NCBI GenBank assembly: GCA_965237485.1
Contig: CBDEFQ010000007.1
Location: 1-64,000, forward strand
DNA: 64,000 nt
Direction: 5' to 3'
Source: JAAELZ01 sp965237485
Lineage (GTDB): Bacteria > Pseudomonadota > Gammaproteobacteria > Arenicellales > Poriferihabitantaceae
The position numbers and the translations under genes are program-made. Positions 45,243 to 54,602 of the stretch are shown in pieces. Below the pieces are notes generated by a model. The model saw nothing but the letters and a program-made list of their open reading frames with translations. It was not told the origin of the DNA and did no database searches. Positions within the stretch are counted from its first letter, which is position 1, and every line of letters starts with the position of its first letter.

Positions 45243-46265
45243 ATGTTAAAAGAATCCACCTTTTCCACCGTAGGTCGCGCGCTTATATTGTGCGCAGCGG
45301 TGGTGATTATTCTTTCCGGAATGAAGGCGGCAAGTGGGCTTATTGCACCTTTCTTGATGGCCATTTTCGTGGCTATCGTTTGCTCGCCGTCGCTTAGTTA
45401 TTTGCGCAATAAGGGGGTGCCCAACTGGCTAGCCTTATTAATCGTGTTGGCGGGTGTGGGCTTGGCTGGTGCTGTGCTGGTTGCCGGCTTAAGCGGGTCA
45501 CTCGCAGAGTTAAGTTCTACTTTGCCGGGATATAAGGTCAAGCTGACCGTATTGTATCAAGAATTTAGGCTTTGGCTTTCTGGTTGGAATATTGCTTTAC
45601 CTGAGCCCAACTTGCTAAATGTACTCAGCCCTGACAACTTGGTCACGATGTTCAATCGCTTGCTCAATGGCTTAAGCGGCTTAGTAGGTGATGCCTTGAT
45701 CGTGTTTATCGCGGTTTTATTCTTACTGGTGGATGCAGTGCATTTCCCGGAAAAGCTTAAGGGCATGTTGGATGACCCAGAGCGTTCAATGCCCCATTTT
45801 TCGCATTTTACGCAAACAGTGGTGCACTATTTGGCGCTTAAAAGTGTTGCCAGCGGCATCACTGCGGCGTGCGTGGCATTATTACTGTGGTTTTTTGATT
45901 TTGACTTTATCGCCTTGTGGACGATTCTCGCTTTCTTCCTCAATTTCATCCCTTACTTAGGTTCGGCTATCGCCGCCGTTGCGCCAATATTTATTGGTTT
46001 AATCGACCACAGTTGGGGCGTGGCGGTGTCAGTAGCTGTTGGCTACATCGCCATTAATGTTTTGGTAGGGCAAATCATCGAAACAAGGTTGATAGGCAAT
46101 AAGCTTAATTTGTCTTCCTTTGTGGTGTTCGTTTCCCTAACGTTTTGGGGTTGGATTCTCGGTCCAGTAGGTATGTTCCTTTCTATCCCGCTTACCATGT
46201 TGGTGTTAATTGCCTTGCAAAGCAATGAAAAAACCAAACGCTACGCTACCCTACTGCAAGGATAA
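45243..46265 (+). CDS. AI-2E transporter family (PerM/YdiK-like) permease
   Basis: 340 residues with about eight membrane spans in the family arrangement: a helix pair at the N-terminus (LILCAAVVIILSGMKAASGL, APFLMAIFVAIVCSPSL), a soluble middle (residues about 95-140) and a final cluster with FFLNFIPYLGSAIAAVAPIF and IGNKLNLSSFVVFVSLTFWG. The family includes the putative AI-2 exporter TqsA and Na+/H+ antiporters; the substrate here is unknown. The stop is two bases before the queC start. Confidence 0.87.
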   Translation: MLKESTFSTVGRALILCAAVVIILSGMKAASGLIAPFLMAIFVAIVCSPSLSYLRNKGVPNWLALLIVLAGVGLAGAVLVAGLSGSLAELSSTLPGYKVKLTVLYQEFRLWLSGWNIALPEPNLLNVLSPDNLVTMFNRLLNGLSGLVGDALIVFIAVLFLLVDAVHFPEKLKGMLDDPERSMPHFSHFTQTVVHYLALKSVASGITAACVALLLWFFDFDFIALWTILAFFLNFIPYLGSAIAAVAPIFIGLIDHSWGVAVSVAVGYIAINVLVGQIIETRLIGNKLNLSSFVVFVSLTFWGWILGPVGMFLSIPLTMLVLIALQSNEKTKRYATLLQG

Positions 46266-46267
46266 AC

Positions 46268-46969
46268 GTGAGCAAAAGCAAAGAGCGAAAAGCCATCGTG
46301 TTATTAAGTGGCGGCTTAGACTCGGCCACTGTGTTAGCCATGGTAAAAGATCGGGGTTATGCGGCGTACGCCTTATCGTTTCAATATGGCCAACGTCATT
46401 CAATCGAAATAGAGGCTGCCAAAGGCTTGGCTAAGTATTATGAGGCGGTTGACCATCAAATAGTTAGTATTGACCTACGCCAGTTTGGCGGCTCTGCACT
46501 GACAGGCGACATCGACGTGCCAAAAGGAAGAGAGGAAGCCCAAATGGGTGAGGGCATACCAATTACTTACGTGCCTGCGCGCAACACTATATTTTTGTCC
46601 TATGCCTTAGCGTGGGCAGAGGTACTAAAAGCAGGCAGTATTTTTGTTGGTGTAAATGCGGTTGACTACAGCGGATATCCAGATTGCCGGCCAGAATTTG
46701 TGCGCTCTTTTGAAGTAATGGCCAACCTGGCGACTGAAATAGGAACCCAGGGCGATGGGATTAAAATCGAAGCGCCCTTACAGTACATGAATAAGGCACA
46801 AATTGTGCAAGCAGGTTTGGAGTTGGGGGTAGATTACTCTAAAACCATTAGCTGTTATGACCCTGCTGATTGCGGTGCCCCATGCGGCGAATGTGATGCT
46901 TGTCAGTTGCGTTTAGCAGGTTTCGCTCAGGCGGGTTTGGTTGATCCGCTGGTGAATGCGTTCTCGTAA
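46268..46969 (+). CDS. queC: 7-cyano-7-deazaguanine (preQ0) synthase
   Basis: 233 residues from GTG 46268. QueC converts 7-carboxy-7-deazaguanine to preQ0 using ATP and ammonia. The PP-loop LLSGGLDSATV lies at residues 12-22; other signatures are FQYGQRHSIE, PARNTIFLSYALAWAE, DYSGYPDCRPEF, and the zinc-binding cysteines in SCYDPADCGAPCGECDAC. It is the first of three queuosine genes (queC-queD-queE) on one strand, with 6-14 bp spacing. Intact. Confidence 0.96.
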   Translation: MSKSKERKAIVLLSGGLDSATVLAMVKDRGYAAYALSFQYGQRHSIEIEAAKGLAKYYEAVDHQIVSIDLRQFGGSALTGDIDVPKGREEAQMGEGIPITYVPARNTIFLSYALAWAEVLKAGSIFVGVNAVDYSGYPDCRPEFVRSFEVMANLATEIGTQGDGIKIEAPLQYMNKAQIVQAGLELGVDYSKTISCYDPADCGAPCGECDACQLRLAGFAQAGLVDPLVNAFS

Positions 46970-46975
46970 TTGGCT

Positions 46976-48064
46976 ATGCAAAAGCGTTATACGGTGGTCA
47001 ACGCACCGTTCGAAGCAGCCTGTAAAATTGACAGTTTGCACCCGGCCCCCGCCCGCCGGTTGCATGGACACAGTTACCTTGCTCGCATCCGAGCGGAATT
47101 ACCCTCGAACTGGGGCCAATTTAAAGGTGTTGAAGTTAATCAATTGCGCCAACATTTAATCGATGCAGTTGCGCCGTTAGATCATCGATATCTTAACGAT
47201 ATAATCGCTAATCCCACCAACGAGAACATTGTTCGTTGGCTCGGCAAGAGCCTAGGAGCTTTATCGCTTAATAAAGTTGGAATACAAAGCACAGCGCACG
47301 AAGGTGTAGACCTTGATCACCAAGGGCAGGCGCATAGTTGGAAACGCTTTCGATTTGAAGCAGCACATCAGCTCCCATTTGTTGAACCTGGGCATCAGTG
47401 TGGAAGAATGCATGGACATGGTTTTGAGGTGATATTGCATGCGCATCAACAACTAGAAAGTGAAGCGATGGGGGTGGATATAGATTTATTTAGATTGCAC
47501 TGGAATAAAGTGGCACCCCAATTACATTTGGCCTGTCTTAACGAGATCACTGGGCTTGAAAACCCAACCAGCGAACACTTATGCAACTGGATATGGAATC
47601 AGATAAAGCCACAATTTCCCCAGCTATCTTGGGTGTCAGTATATGAAACCGCAAGTGCGGGCAGCCATTACGACGGCAAAGATTATCGAATTTGGAAAGA
47701 ATTTAACTTTGATGCAGCTACCACTCTTAACAAGGCTCCTAACGGACATGCATACGCTAACTTACATGGACACAGTTATTTAGCACGTCTTCATCTTCAA
47801 GCGCCTTTAGATACTGTGTTTGGCTGGACGGTAGATTACGGAGATGTAAAAAAGATTTTTAAACCGATTGCTGATCAATTAGATCATCACAACCTTGCCA
47901 CGAACTCATCTATTGACGATGGCAGTACATTATCAATCGCTAAGTATATAAAGACACAAGTGGAATCTAGTTTGCCACAATTAAATCGTGTTGATTTGTA
48001 CGAAACGCCGGGTTGTGGTGTGGTGCTGTCTTGGGCCGCAGAGTCACCTGCCTTACCGGTTTAA
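46976..48064 (+). CDS. queD: three-domain 6-carboxytetrahydropterin synthase-like protein
   Basis: 362 residues from ATG 46976, three times a usual QueD. Domain 1 (about 1-115) has HGH 30-32 and LDH 68-70, but Cys16 replaces the first zinc His. Domain 2 (123-235) is the most canonical: EAAH 128-131, Cys142, HGH 146-148, Glu224, with the LDH pair lost (LHL 183-185). Domain 3 (241-355) has HGH 264-266, LDH 302-304 and Glu343, but no first zinc His and no catalytic Cys. QueD makes 6-carboxytetrahydropterin in queuosine synthesis and normally assembles as a hexamer. The split of residues suggests mixed active sites between domains. Confidence 0.85.
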   Translation: MQKRYTVVNAPFEAACKIDSLHPAPARRLHGHSYLARIRAELPSNWGQFKGVEVNQLRQHLIDAVAPLDHRYLNDIIANPTNENIVRWLGKSLGALSLNKVGIQSTAHEGVDLDHQGQAHSWKRFRFEAAHQLPFVEPGHQCGRMHGHGFEVILHAHQQLESEAMGVDIDLFRLHWNKVAPQLHLACLNEITGLENPTSEHLCNWIWNQIKPQFPQLSWVSVYETASAGSHYDGKDYRIWKEFNFDAATTLNKAPNGHAYANLHGHSYLARLHLQAPLDTVFGWTVDYGDVKKIFKPIADQLDHHNLATNSSIDDGSTLSIAKYIKTQVESSLPQLNRVDLYETPGCGVVLSWAAESPALPV

Positions 48065-48077
48065 GGGTTAAGAAATA

Positions 48078-48713
48078 ATGACTTACTCAGTTAAAGAAAT
48101 TTTCTATTCATTGCAAGGAGAGGGCGCACGTAGCGGTCGACCTAGCGTATTCTGCCGCTTTAGCGGTTGTAACCTTTGGTCGGGCTTGGAGCGAGATCGA
48201 GAAACTGCACAATGCACTTTTTGCGATACTGAGTTCGTTGGCACAGATGGCATAGGAGGCGGTAAATTTACCACCGCCGAGTCGCTTGCTGAAGAAATTG
48301 CAAAGTACTGGTCAAACAAAGTGCAGGGTAAGCCCTACGTAGTGTTCACGGGAGGGGAGCCTTTGCTCCAGCTTGACGCGCAATTGATTGAGTTACTGAA
48401 AAGCAAAGGCTTTGAAGTGGCAGTTGAAACTAATGGCACTCTGGCGGCTCCTGCAGGTATAGATTGGTTATGTGTCAGTCCCAAAGGGCGTACGGACATC
48501 GTATTGGTAACAGGCAATGAGCTAAAATTGGTGTACCCGCAAGCAGAGGCGATGCCAGAGCGTTTTAGCATGCTGGCTTTTGATCATTTTTACCTACAAC
48601 CGATGGAGAGTGCTCAAGCCCAAGAAAACACCCAAGTTACGATGGCTTATGTGCTTGCTCATCCGCAGTGGAACTTAAGCTTGCAAACCCATAAAATGCT
48701 GTCAATTCGATAG
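48078..48713 (+). CDS. queE: 7-carboxy-7-deazaguanine synthase (radical SAM)
   Basis: 211 residues. QueE rearranges carboxytetrahydropterin to 7-carboxy-7-deazaguanine with S-adenosylmethionine and a 4Fe-4S cluster. The start MTYSVKEIFYSLQGEGARSG is typical. The cluster motif is the long gammaproteobacterial variant, CNLWSGLERDRETAQCTFCD. Also seen are VVFTGGEPLLQLD, EVAVETNGT, and the C-terminal DHFYLQPME with NLSLQTHKMLSIR. It lies 14 bp after queD. Intact. Confidence 0.95.
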   Translation: MTYSVKEIFYSLQGEGARSGRPSVFCRFSGCNLWSGLERDRETAQCTFCDTEFVGTDGIGGGKFTTAESLAEEIAKYWSNKVQGKPYVVFTGGEPLLQLDAQLIELLKSKGFEVAVETNGTLAAPAGIDWLCVSPKGRTDIVLVTGNELKLVYPQAEAMPERFSMLAFDHFYLQPMESAQAQENTQVTMAYVLAHPQWNLSLQTHKMLSIR

Positions 48714-48852
48714 TTTCAAAGTACAGAAATCCAAAATTATGAGTGCCGTTTTTACAGAGCAATTTGTCATCGCATAAACTGCGCTTTTTCGCCCCTTTTT
48801 GCCTAGCCTTTTCTTCGCTCGTGACGTTATGCGGAAGTCTCTCTAAAGCAAT

Positions 48853-49662
48853 TTATGCGATGGGTAGGCTCGGGTCGCTACTCCATTCAGCCCACGAGCC
48901 GCTATAGCCTTTCACATTTTTAAAACCTAGGTGCTTGAGCACTGCATAGGTGTGTGAAGACCGATGGTGTGTTTGACAGTGGGTAATGATGTTTTTGTCG
49001 GGGTTTACGCCAATTTCAGCGTACATTTGCATTAATTGATCTGCCGGTCGCAGGCGCATATTATTATTTTGGTCAATAGTATCGAGCCAGTTTAAATTAA
49101 CCGAGCCCGGAATATGACCAAAACGCGTGCCCCCTCGTAAGCCCGTGTATTCCTCTGGACTGCGTGCGTCCAGAATAACGGTGTCTGGTTGATCTATTGC
49201 CTTCAACACCTCTTCTTTGGCGGCATTTGGTGTGGTAACGATTTGTACTTTTTTCTGCACTGAACTACTGGACTGATTTACGGTTTGCTCAAGTGGATGG
49301 CCTTCGTTGGCCCAGCCGTGCATGCCGCCATCTAGTAGTTTATAGTGCTGGTGCCTTATGCTTTCAAGCACCCAAATAAACCGACTGGCTTTGCCGTTGC
49401 CCTCGTCATCATAAACCAGGATTTCGGTTTCCTCAGAGATGCCTAGGGTATCTACCAAATTTTGCAAGCGAGATAAATCAGGTAGGTGCCCTGGTGCGGG
49501 TGGACGACCATCCACCAAGGCTTGATAGTCGAGGTTAATTGCCCCAGGTAAGTGCGCACGTGCGTAGTTGTCTTTATGGCACAAATCAATAACGAGTGGT
49601 GATGTATTGCCTATGAGCACTTCGGCTTCATCTGGCTGGACCAAGAAACTACTGTCGGACAT
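48853..49662 (-). CDS. sulfurtransferase with two rhodanese domains
   Basis: 269 residues from ATG 49662 (an in-frame start 24 bases upstream is also possible). The first, inactive domain covers about 5-115 (VIDLCHKDNYARAHLPGAIN). The second has the active loop ITHCQTHHRSSHTYAVLKHL with catalytic Cys, in place of the CRxG/CxTGx forms of classical enzymes. Family: thiosulfate or 3-mercaptopyruvate sulfurtransferase; substrate unclear from the loop. It stands alone between queE and truD in the opposite orientation. Confidence 0.87.
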   Translation of the reverse strand: MSDSSFLVQPDEAEVLIGNTSPLVIDLCHKDNYARAHLPGAINLDYQALVDGRPPAPGHLPDLSRLQNLVDTLGISEETEILVYDDEGNGKASRFIWVLESIRHQHYKLLDGGMHGWANEGHPLEQTVNQSSSSVQKKVQIVTTPNAAKEEVLKAIDQPDTVILDARSPEEYTGLRGGTRFGHIPGSVNLNWLDTIDQNNNMRLRPADQLMQMYAEIGVNPDKNIITHCQTHHRSSHTYAVLKHLGFKNVKGYSGSWAEWSSDPSLPIA

Positions 49663-49788
49663 GATGGTTACGATGATTAACTGCACTTGATGTTAAACTA
49701 ATTTGGTTACACCTTGTTTATTTTATAACCGAATGTTACTAGTCCACTGTCCAGACCAAATTGAATTAGGCAATATTGTCTTGAAAGA

Positions 49789-50811
49789 GTGCTAGTCGAC
49801 TCGCAATCTCTTATCCGTGCTTTTGGAAGCGATGCTGCAGGTTGCATAAAACAGCAGGTCGAAGACTTTCAGGTCACAGAACAACTAGGTTTCGAGTTGA
49901 ATGGCGCAGGCAAGCACCAATGGTTATATATACAAAAGGTCGACTTAAATACGCTAGCAGTCGCGCAGCATTTAGCGAAGTCGTGCCAGCAAAAATTAGC
50001 CGATGTAGGATACAGCGGGCTGAAGGATAAACGCGCAATCACCCGGCAATGGTTTAGTTTACCCGCAAGCCTCTCTGATAGTGATATAGCGGCACTTGAA
50101 ACAGAACAAATTGAAGTGGTGTGCACGACCCAGCACACCGCAAAATTAAAACGCGGTACGCACAAAGACAATAGCTTTGAGATTATTCTCAGGGGCGTAC
50201 AAGGTAAGGCTGCTAATATAGAATCGCTGCTCGAACAGATTAAACTTCGTGGGGTGCCGAATTATTTTGGTTCACAGCGCTTCGGCCATAATGGCAATAA
50301 TCTAACCGGAGCACTACGAATGTTTGAAGATAAGAATCGGCCTGATAAGATGGCTAGAGGGCTCTTTCTTTCCGCGGCTAGATCTTATTTGTTCAATCTG
50401 ATGCTACAGCAACGCGTTAAAGAGGATAGCTGGAACAGGCCCACACAGGGGGATGTAATGATCCTAGATGGCAGCAACAGCTTCTTTGTTCCAGAGCAAA
50501 TAGATGAGGCTATTTGTCAACGTATTGACGCCATGGATATTCATCCGTCTGCTGCGCTTTGGGGCAAAGGCCGGCTTGCAAGCGCAGATAAAATAGCTGA
50601 GATAGAACAGGGTGTAGCAAATGCGCATCTACAATTTGCAGAGGGCCTTTGCGCCTTCGGCTTAAAACAAGCAAGACGCGCATTACGACTTGTGCCCAGT
50701 AAGCTTGCTTGGCAATGGTTAGACAGTGATGTGTTGAAACTACGGTTCACTTTGCGCAAGGGCACTTTCGCTACGTCTTTGCTGCGTGAAGTTGTTAAAA
50801 TCGAGTCATGA
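49789..50811 (+). CDS. truD: tRNA pseudouridine(13) synthase TruD
   Basis: 340 residues. TruD isomerises U13 in tRNA-Glu. The catalytic Asp is in VGYSGLKDKRAITRQWFSLP; other signatures are VPNYFGSQRFGHNGNNL and LWGKG, then a C-terminal FALKQARRALRL-type segment (LCAFGLKQARRALRLVPSKL). GTG 49789 is the most plausible start. The stop TGA overlaps the ATG of pyrF (ATGA at 50808-50811), so the two are translationally coupled. Confidence 0.94.
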   Translation: MLVDSQSLIRAFGSDAAGCIKQQVEDFQVTEQLGFELNGAGKHQWLYIQKVDLNTLAVAQHLAKSCQQKLADVGYSGLKDKRAITRQWFSLPASLSDSDIAALETEQIEVVCTTQHTAKLKRGTHKDNSFEIILRGVQGKAANIESLLEQIKLRGVPNYFGSQRFGHNGNNLTGALRMFEDKNRPDKMARGLFLSAARSYLFNLMLQQRVKEDSWNRPTQGDVMILDGSNSFFVPEQIDEAICQRIDAMDIHPSAALWGKGRLASADKIAEIEQGVANAHLQFAEGLCAFGLKQARRALRLVPSKLAWQWLDSDVLKLRFTLRKGTFATSLLREVVKIES

Positions 50812-51617
50812 AGTTTATCGATTTGCTAAACACAGCTTGGCGTGAACAAAACTCCTTGGTTTGTGTAGGCTTGGACCCAGACATCAATAAGCTGCCGAAG
50901 CAGTTTGCACGTGAAAATGCATCAATCTTTAAGTTTAACCAAGAATTGATTGACGCTACTGCTGAGTACGCGTGTTGCTTTAAGCCACAAATTGCCTATT
51001 ACGCTGCGGCAGGCGCGGAAAAAGAGCTTGAACAAACAATTAGTTACATTAAAAAACGTTACCCGAGTATTCCAGTTATTTTAGACGCTAAACGCGGCGA
51101 TATCGGTGCAACGGCAGACAAGTATGCGCTTGAAGCCTTTGTTCGCTATCAAGTCGATGCTTTGACGGTAAACCCATATATGGGCGGTGATACCATCGAG
51201 CCGTATCTAGCCTATAAGGACAAAGGGGTGGTTGTGTTATGCCGTACGTCTAACACCGGTAGCGGCGAGTTTCAAAGTTTGGAGGCAGAGGGTGAGCCAA
51301 TTGCTTGGCACGTCGCTAAGCGTGCTGCCAGCTGGAATAGCAATCAGCAAGTAATGCTGGTAGTAGGCGCAACCTACTCAGATGAACTGGGCCATATTCG
51401 CGATATTGTTGGTGATATGCCCATACTCGTGCCGGGTGTTGGCGCACAGGGCGGTGATGTGCAACAAGTGATGATGAATGGTTTAAACAGTGAAGGTTAT
51501 GGATTAGCGGTGAATTCCTCCCGCGGAATAATTTATGCCAGTGATGGCGCAGATTTTGCACCCGCAGCGGCAACCGAAGCCAAGTGCCTGCGTGATCAGA
51601 TTAATGCAAACCGTTAG
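50808..51617 (+). CDS. pyrF: orotidine 5'-phosphate decarboxylase, type 2
   Basis: 269 residues, the longer type 2 form. It performs the last step of UMP synthesis. Signatures: SLVCVGLDPDINKLP, FKPQIAYYAAAGAEKELEQT, the catalytic VILDAKRGDIGATADKYA, VNPYMGGDTIEPYL, VLCRTSNTGSGEFQ, LVVGATY and LVPGVGAQGGD. The gene overlaps truD by four bases. Intact. Confidence 0.96.
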   Translation: MKFIDLLNTAWREQNSLVCVGLDPDINKLPKQFARENASIFKFNQELIDATAEYACCFKPQIAYYAAAGAEKELEQTISYIKKRYPSIPVILDAKRGDIGATADKYALEAFVRYQVDALTVNPYMGGDTIEPYLAYKDKGVVVLCRTSNTGSGEFQSLEAEGEPIAWHVAKRAASWNSNQQVMLVVGATYSDELGHIRDIVGDMPILVPGVGAQGGDVQQVMMNGLNSEGYGLAVNSSRGIIYASDGADFAPAAATEAKCLRDQINANR

Positions 51618-51634
51618 GATTTACGGCTGCGCAC

Positions 51635-52924
51635 ATGGGTAAACACCAAGACTATCAAGTTAAATTCGCGGCTATCGCGCTACAAACTTTGTTGCACAAA
51701 CTCACCGAGAGTGCCCAACAATTTATTGTGGCGCGCGCGGCGCAGCACCGCTTTACGCATCAAGAATTACGCGAGATTTGCCAGATCAGTAATGATTTGG
51801 AGATGTTTAAAGAAGCGCCAATAAGTCAATTGTGGCCGAATGATGTTAATTTGCCCAAGAAGCAGGCTTTCGCTAAATTAAGGCAAGCTTTCGAGCAAAT
51901 CACCAACCAACCAAAAACCTACGTTGAGTTTGGGGTGCAAGATAAACCCAAAGCAATAAAACCGAATATAGTTAGTGTCGAAAAGCCCGATTTGGGTTTG
52001 GGTTATTGCCCAGTTGCATCAGAAAAAACTCGCTGTTGTAACTTACTCACCCTGGATGCAGTAGAGCGTTGCGGCTTTGGTTGTAGTTATTGCTCAATTC
52101 AATCGTTCTACCACAAAAACGAAGTACGCTTTGACTCAGGCTTCGCTGAAAAATTAAAGAACATAGAGCTGGACCCAAACAAGCTTTACCATATTGGCAC
52201 AGGGCAATCGTCAGACTCCTTAATGTGGGGCAACCACAATGGCAATTTAGAGGCTTTGTGCAATTTCGCACGCAAAAACCCTAATGTGTTGTTGGAATTT
52301 AAAACCAAATCTAAAAACATAAAGTGGTTACTGGACAACGAAGTACCCAAAAACATCTTTTGCACATGGTCATTGAACCCGCAGGTGATTGTGGATTTTG
52401 AAGAACACCAAACTGCTTCGTTGGAAGAGCGCATAAAATGTGCTGAAAAAATGGCGGCCAAAGGCAATATCGTTGGCTTTCATTTCCATCCGATGATTTG
52501 GTACGACAACTTTAAGCAAGACTACGCACAAATTGCACATAGCTTAATCAGCCGCTTCGATCCCAGTCAAATCGCGATGGTTTCAATGGGTACGCTCACT
52601 TACACCAAAGACGTGATGCGCACCATTCGCAAGCGCAATTTCAAAAGCAAAATACTGCAAATGCCGCTTGATAAAGTGGCAGGTAAATACGCCTACCCAG
52701 AAGATATTAAAGTGGAGATGTTCAACCACTTACACGACGCACTTTTCCCTTGGCACGATAAAGTATTTTTCTACTTATGCATGGAGCCAGAACACCTTTG
52801 GCAGCCTTCCTTCGGTGGGCGTAATTACGCTAGTAATAAGGAGTTAGAAACTGCGATGAAAACCAGTTATTACCTTAAACAACTTGCAGCAGGAGGTGTG
52901 GCAATCGAAGGTTTAGTTGCCTAA
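51635..52924 (+). CDS. radical SAM enzyme of the spore photoproduct lyase-like family
   Basis: 429 residues. The 4Fe-4S motif is ERCGFGCSYCSIQSFYHKNE (CxxxCxxC); an unusual Cys pair just before it lies in SEKTRCCNLLTL. Downstream are YHIGTGQSSDSLMWG, LLEFKTKSKNIKWLL, FCTWSLNPQVIV and GFHFHPMIWYDNFKQDYAQI, all typical of SPL-like (DNA repair photolyase SplB) proteins found in some non-sporulating gammaproteobacteria. The role is unproven; thymine-dimer repair is the family prototype. It starts 17 bp after pyrF on the same strand. Intact. Confidence 0.86.
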   Translation: MGKHQDYQVKFAAIALQTLLHKLTESAQQFIVARAAQHRFTHQELREICQISNDLEMFKEAPISQLWPNDVNLPKKQAFAKLRQAFEQITNQPKTYVEFGVQDKPKAIKPNIVSVEKPDLGLGYCPVASEKTRCCNLLTLDAVERCGFGCSYCSIQSFYHKNEVRFDSGFAEKLKNIELDPNKLYHIGTGQSSDSLMWGNHNGNLEALCNFARKNPNVLLEFKTKSKNIKWLLDNEVPKNIFCTWSLNPQVIVDFEEHQTASLEERIKCAEKMAAKGNIVGFHFHPMIWYDNFKQDYAQIAHSLISRFDPSQIAMVSMGTLTYTKDVMRTIRKRNFKSKILQMPLDKVAGKYAYPEDIKVEMFNHLHDALFPWHDKVFFYLCMEPEHLWQPSFGGRNYASNKELETAMKTSYYLKQLAAGGVAIEGLVA

Positions 52925-52948
52925 CTCGTATCTTACTCGCATAGTGGC

Positions 52949-54322
52949 AGTCTATTCCAATACAGGAATGATACCGAGAAGTTGATTGTCATTTCTGTTC
53001 AAAGATGTTTTTAAAGAGTTTAGTTTTTTCCTCATTGAGTTGTTTTGTTGCCTCATTATCAGTCATCTGATAAACGATATCGTCAAGCATTGTAAACGAG
53101 ATGTGAGCTTTAAGATATGACTGTGCATTGGTCAACGATTTGAGTTTTTCATAAGGCGTCATCATGTTTCGATATGGATAGGTTTTGACTTGTTTTCCTT
53201 TGTTGTTAGTGCTGATCTGTGGGAAGAAACAAGGTCGGTGATAATTCAAATAAGGGTTAAGAAAGTCGGTGGCAAATTGATTAATCTCAGGCGCATATTT
53301 TTGCGGGATATGCATGAAGCCAAGATGCTTGCGCACGATGGCCCCATTGTTGCACTCAACTAAGGCATTGTCGTTACGGTGTCTAGCCCTGGATTTGGTC
53401 AACTCGATTAATAGCTTATTCAACAATCGCACCACCGATTGGTTAATGTATTCACTGCCATTATCGGCATGAAAGCCTTTAATCACAAAGGGGAATTGCT
53501 CTAGCATTTGAGTGAGAATAGGCATCAAGAATGGCTCTGATATTTTCTGTGTAGAAGACACGACTTCAAACGGGGTGATCTCATCAACGGCGTTGATATG
53601 ATAGACCCCTTTAACCTTGTCCTTATCGCCCTGATGCACTGTATCTACACGGCTATAGCCAGGTTGACCTTCTGGCTGTGGCTTACGTCTTTGGCCGATA
53701 GAAGAAGGCTTGGAATGTGTCTTTTCAAAGTGACGGAGATTGTTCTGGTAGGGTTTAGATCGGCGTAGATTGTATAGATGAGAAACCGAGATAGGTGCCA
53801 GGTTGGCATACTCAGTTTGCTCATAGACAACTAAGGCGCGCTCACAGAGTTTCCTAGTGGCATGGCCTGATAACGTACCGTGGAGTTCATCCATCTCTGC
53901 TAGAAGCTTAATGTCTTGATTGCTATAGCGTCTAGCAAAGCCCCTTGTGGCACGATGTCGCCACTGGATTCTACCGTGCTTGAGATAGCTGGCAGCCAGG
54001 CGTTTCACTTGCACATAAGAGTAACCGCTGATGCGTGTGATATAACGCAGCACAAGACCCTTATCGGCTCGACCCAGTTTGCTGTATTTGAAACGCATTA
54101 AGGTGCGTTTGATGAAATCATAGCGATTGCGTTTACCGTCGATTGCCAGATCGATTTCATCAGTGCCTTGTAGCAACAAGCGTGCCTTATCAAGGGTATC
54201 TATATGGTGGTCATTCATAATGGTATTCATTCACCATCATGAACAGAAATTAGATTAGTTCGGTATCATTTCCGATTAGAATCAGTCCCTTCTCTCAGTA
54301 TCATTTCATGTTGGACAAGACT
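52949..54322 (-). mobile_element. rve-type IS element, copy C3 (1374 bp)
   Basis: Complete, with the same ends as C2, in inverted orientation. The 5-bp target duplication gtggc lies at 52944-52948 and 54323-54327. It lies between the radical SAM gene and the tRNA-like sequence and damages no obvious gene. Confidence 0.93.
52989..54230 (-). CDS. rve-type (IS481/IS1202-like) transposase (C3)
   Basis: 413 residues, differing from C2 at fewer than ten positions. The DDE motifs (SRVDTVHQGD, FHADNGSEYI, RHRNDNALVECN) are intact. Confidence 0.9.
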   Translation of the reverse strand: MNTIMNDHHIDTLDKARLLLQGTDEIDLAIDGKRNRYDFIKRTLMRFKYSKLGRADKGLVLRYITRISGYSYVQVKRLAASYLKHGRIQWRHRATRGFARRYSNQDIKLLAEMDELHGTLSGHATRKLCERALVVYEQTEYANLAPISVSHLYNLRRSKPYQNNLRHFEKTHSKPSSIGQRRKPQPEGQPGYSRVDTVHQGDKDKVKGVYHINAVDEITPFEVVSSTQKISEPFLMPILTQMLEQFPFVIKGFHADNGSEYINQSVVRLLNKLLIELTKSRARHRNDNALVECNNGAIVRKHLGFMHIPQKYAPEINQFATDFLNPYLNYHRPCFFPQISTNNKGKQVKTYPYRNMMTPYEKLKSLTNAQSYLKAHISFTMLDDIVYQMTDNEATKQLNEEKTKLFKNIFEQK

Positions 54323-54400
54323 GTGGCTTGCAATTTGCTAAACGCCCCTCATATAATCCGGCGTAAGCATTGCTGCGGATAATTTCCAAAGGTTTTGCTT

Positions 54401-54486
54401 GCACGGAGTAGAGGACTCGAACCTCCACTGGATTACCCCATACGTATCTAACGCTAGCGCGTCCACCCATATCGCCACCTCGGCGC
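54401..54486 (-). tRNA. tRNA-Leu-like sequence, probably degenerate
   Basis: On the minus strand the 86 nt begin gcgccgaggtggcgatatgg and carry a leucine-type D arm (tggcg...gacgcg), a long variable arm (tggggtaatcca) and a good T arm (ggagg-ttcgagt-cctct). By position the anticodon would be TAG. The anticodon stem does not pair (ctagc against acgta), the acceptor stem has a mismatch, and no CCA is encoded. It is therefore more likely a decayed tRNA-Leu than a working one. A tRNA-Leu next to rnr is also found in other gammaproteobacteria. Confidence 0.5.
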
Positions 54487-54602
54487 AGCAAAATGATCTG
54501 AATGATCAGCACCCACTCGAATTTAACTTTTCGCAAGCATCAATATTAAAGCGCATAATAGGGAACTAATAATGCTGCGAATCACCACCTTGGAGGCACT
54601 TT

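Noticed and set aside
54401..54486. Selenocysteine or allo-type tRNA because of a possible 8-bp acceptor stem
   Set aside because: D arm and variable arm are leucine-type, the eighth pair could be chance, and the anticodon stem does not form; a decayed tRNA-Leu is simpler.
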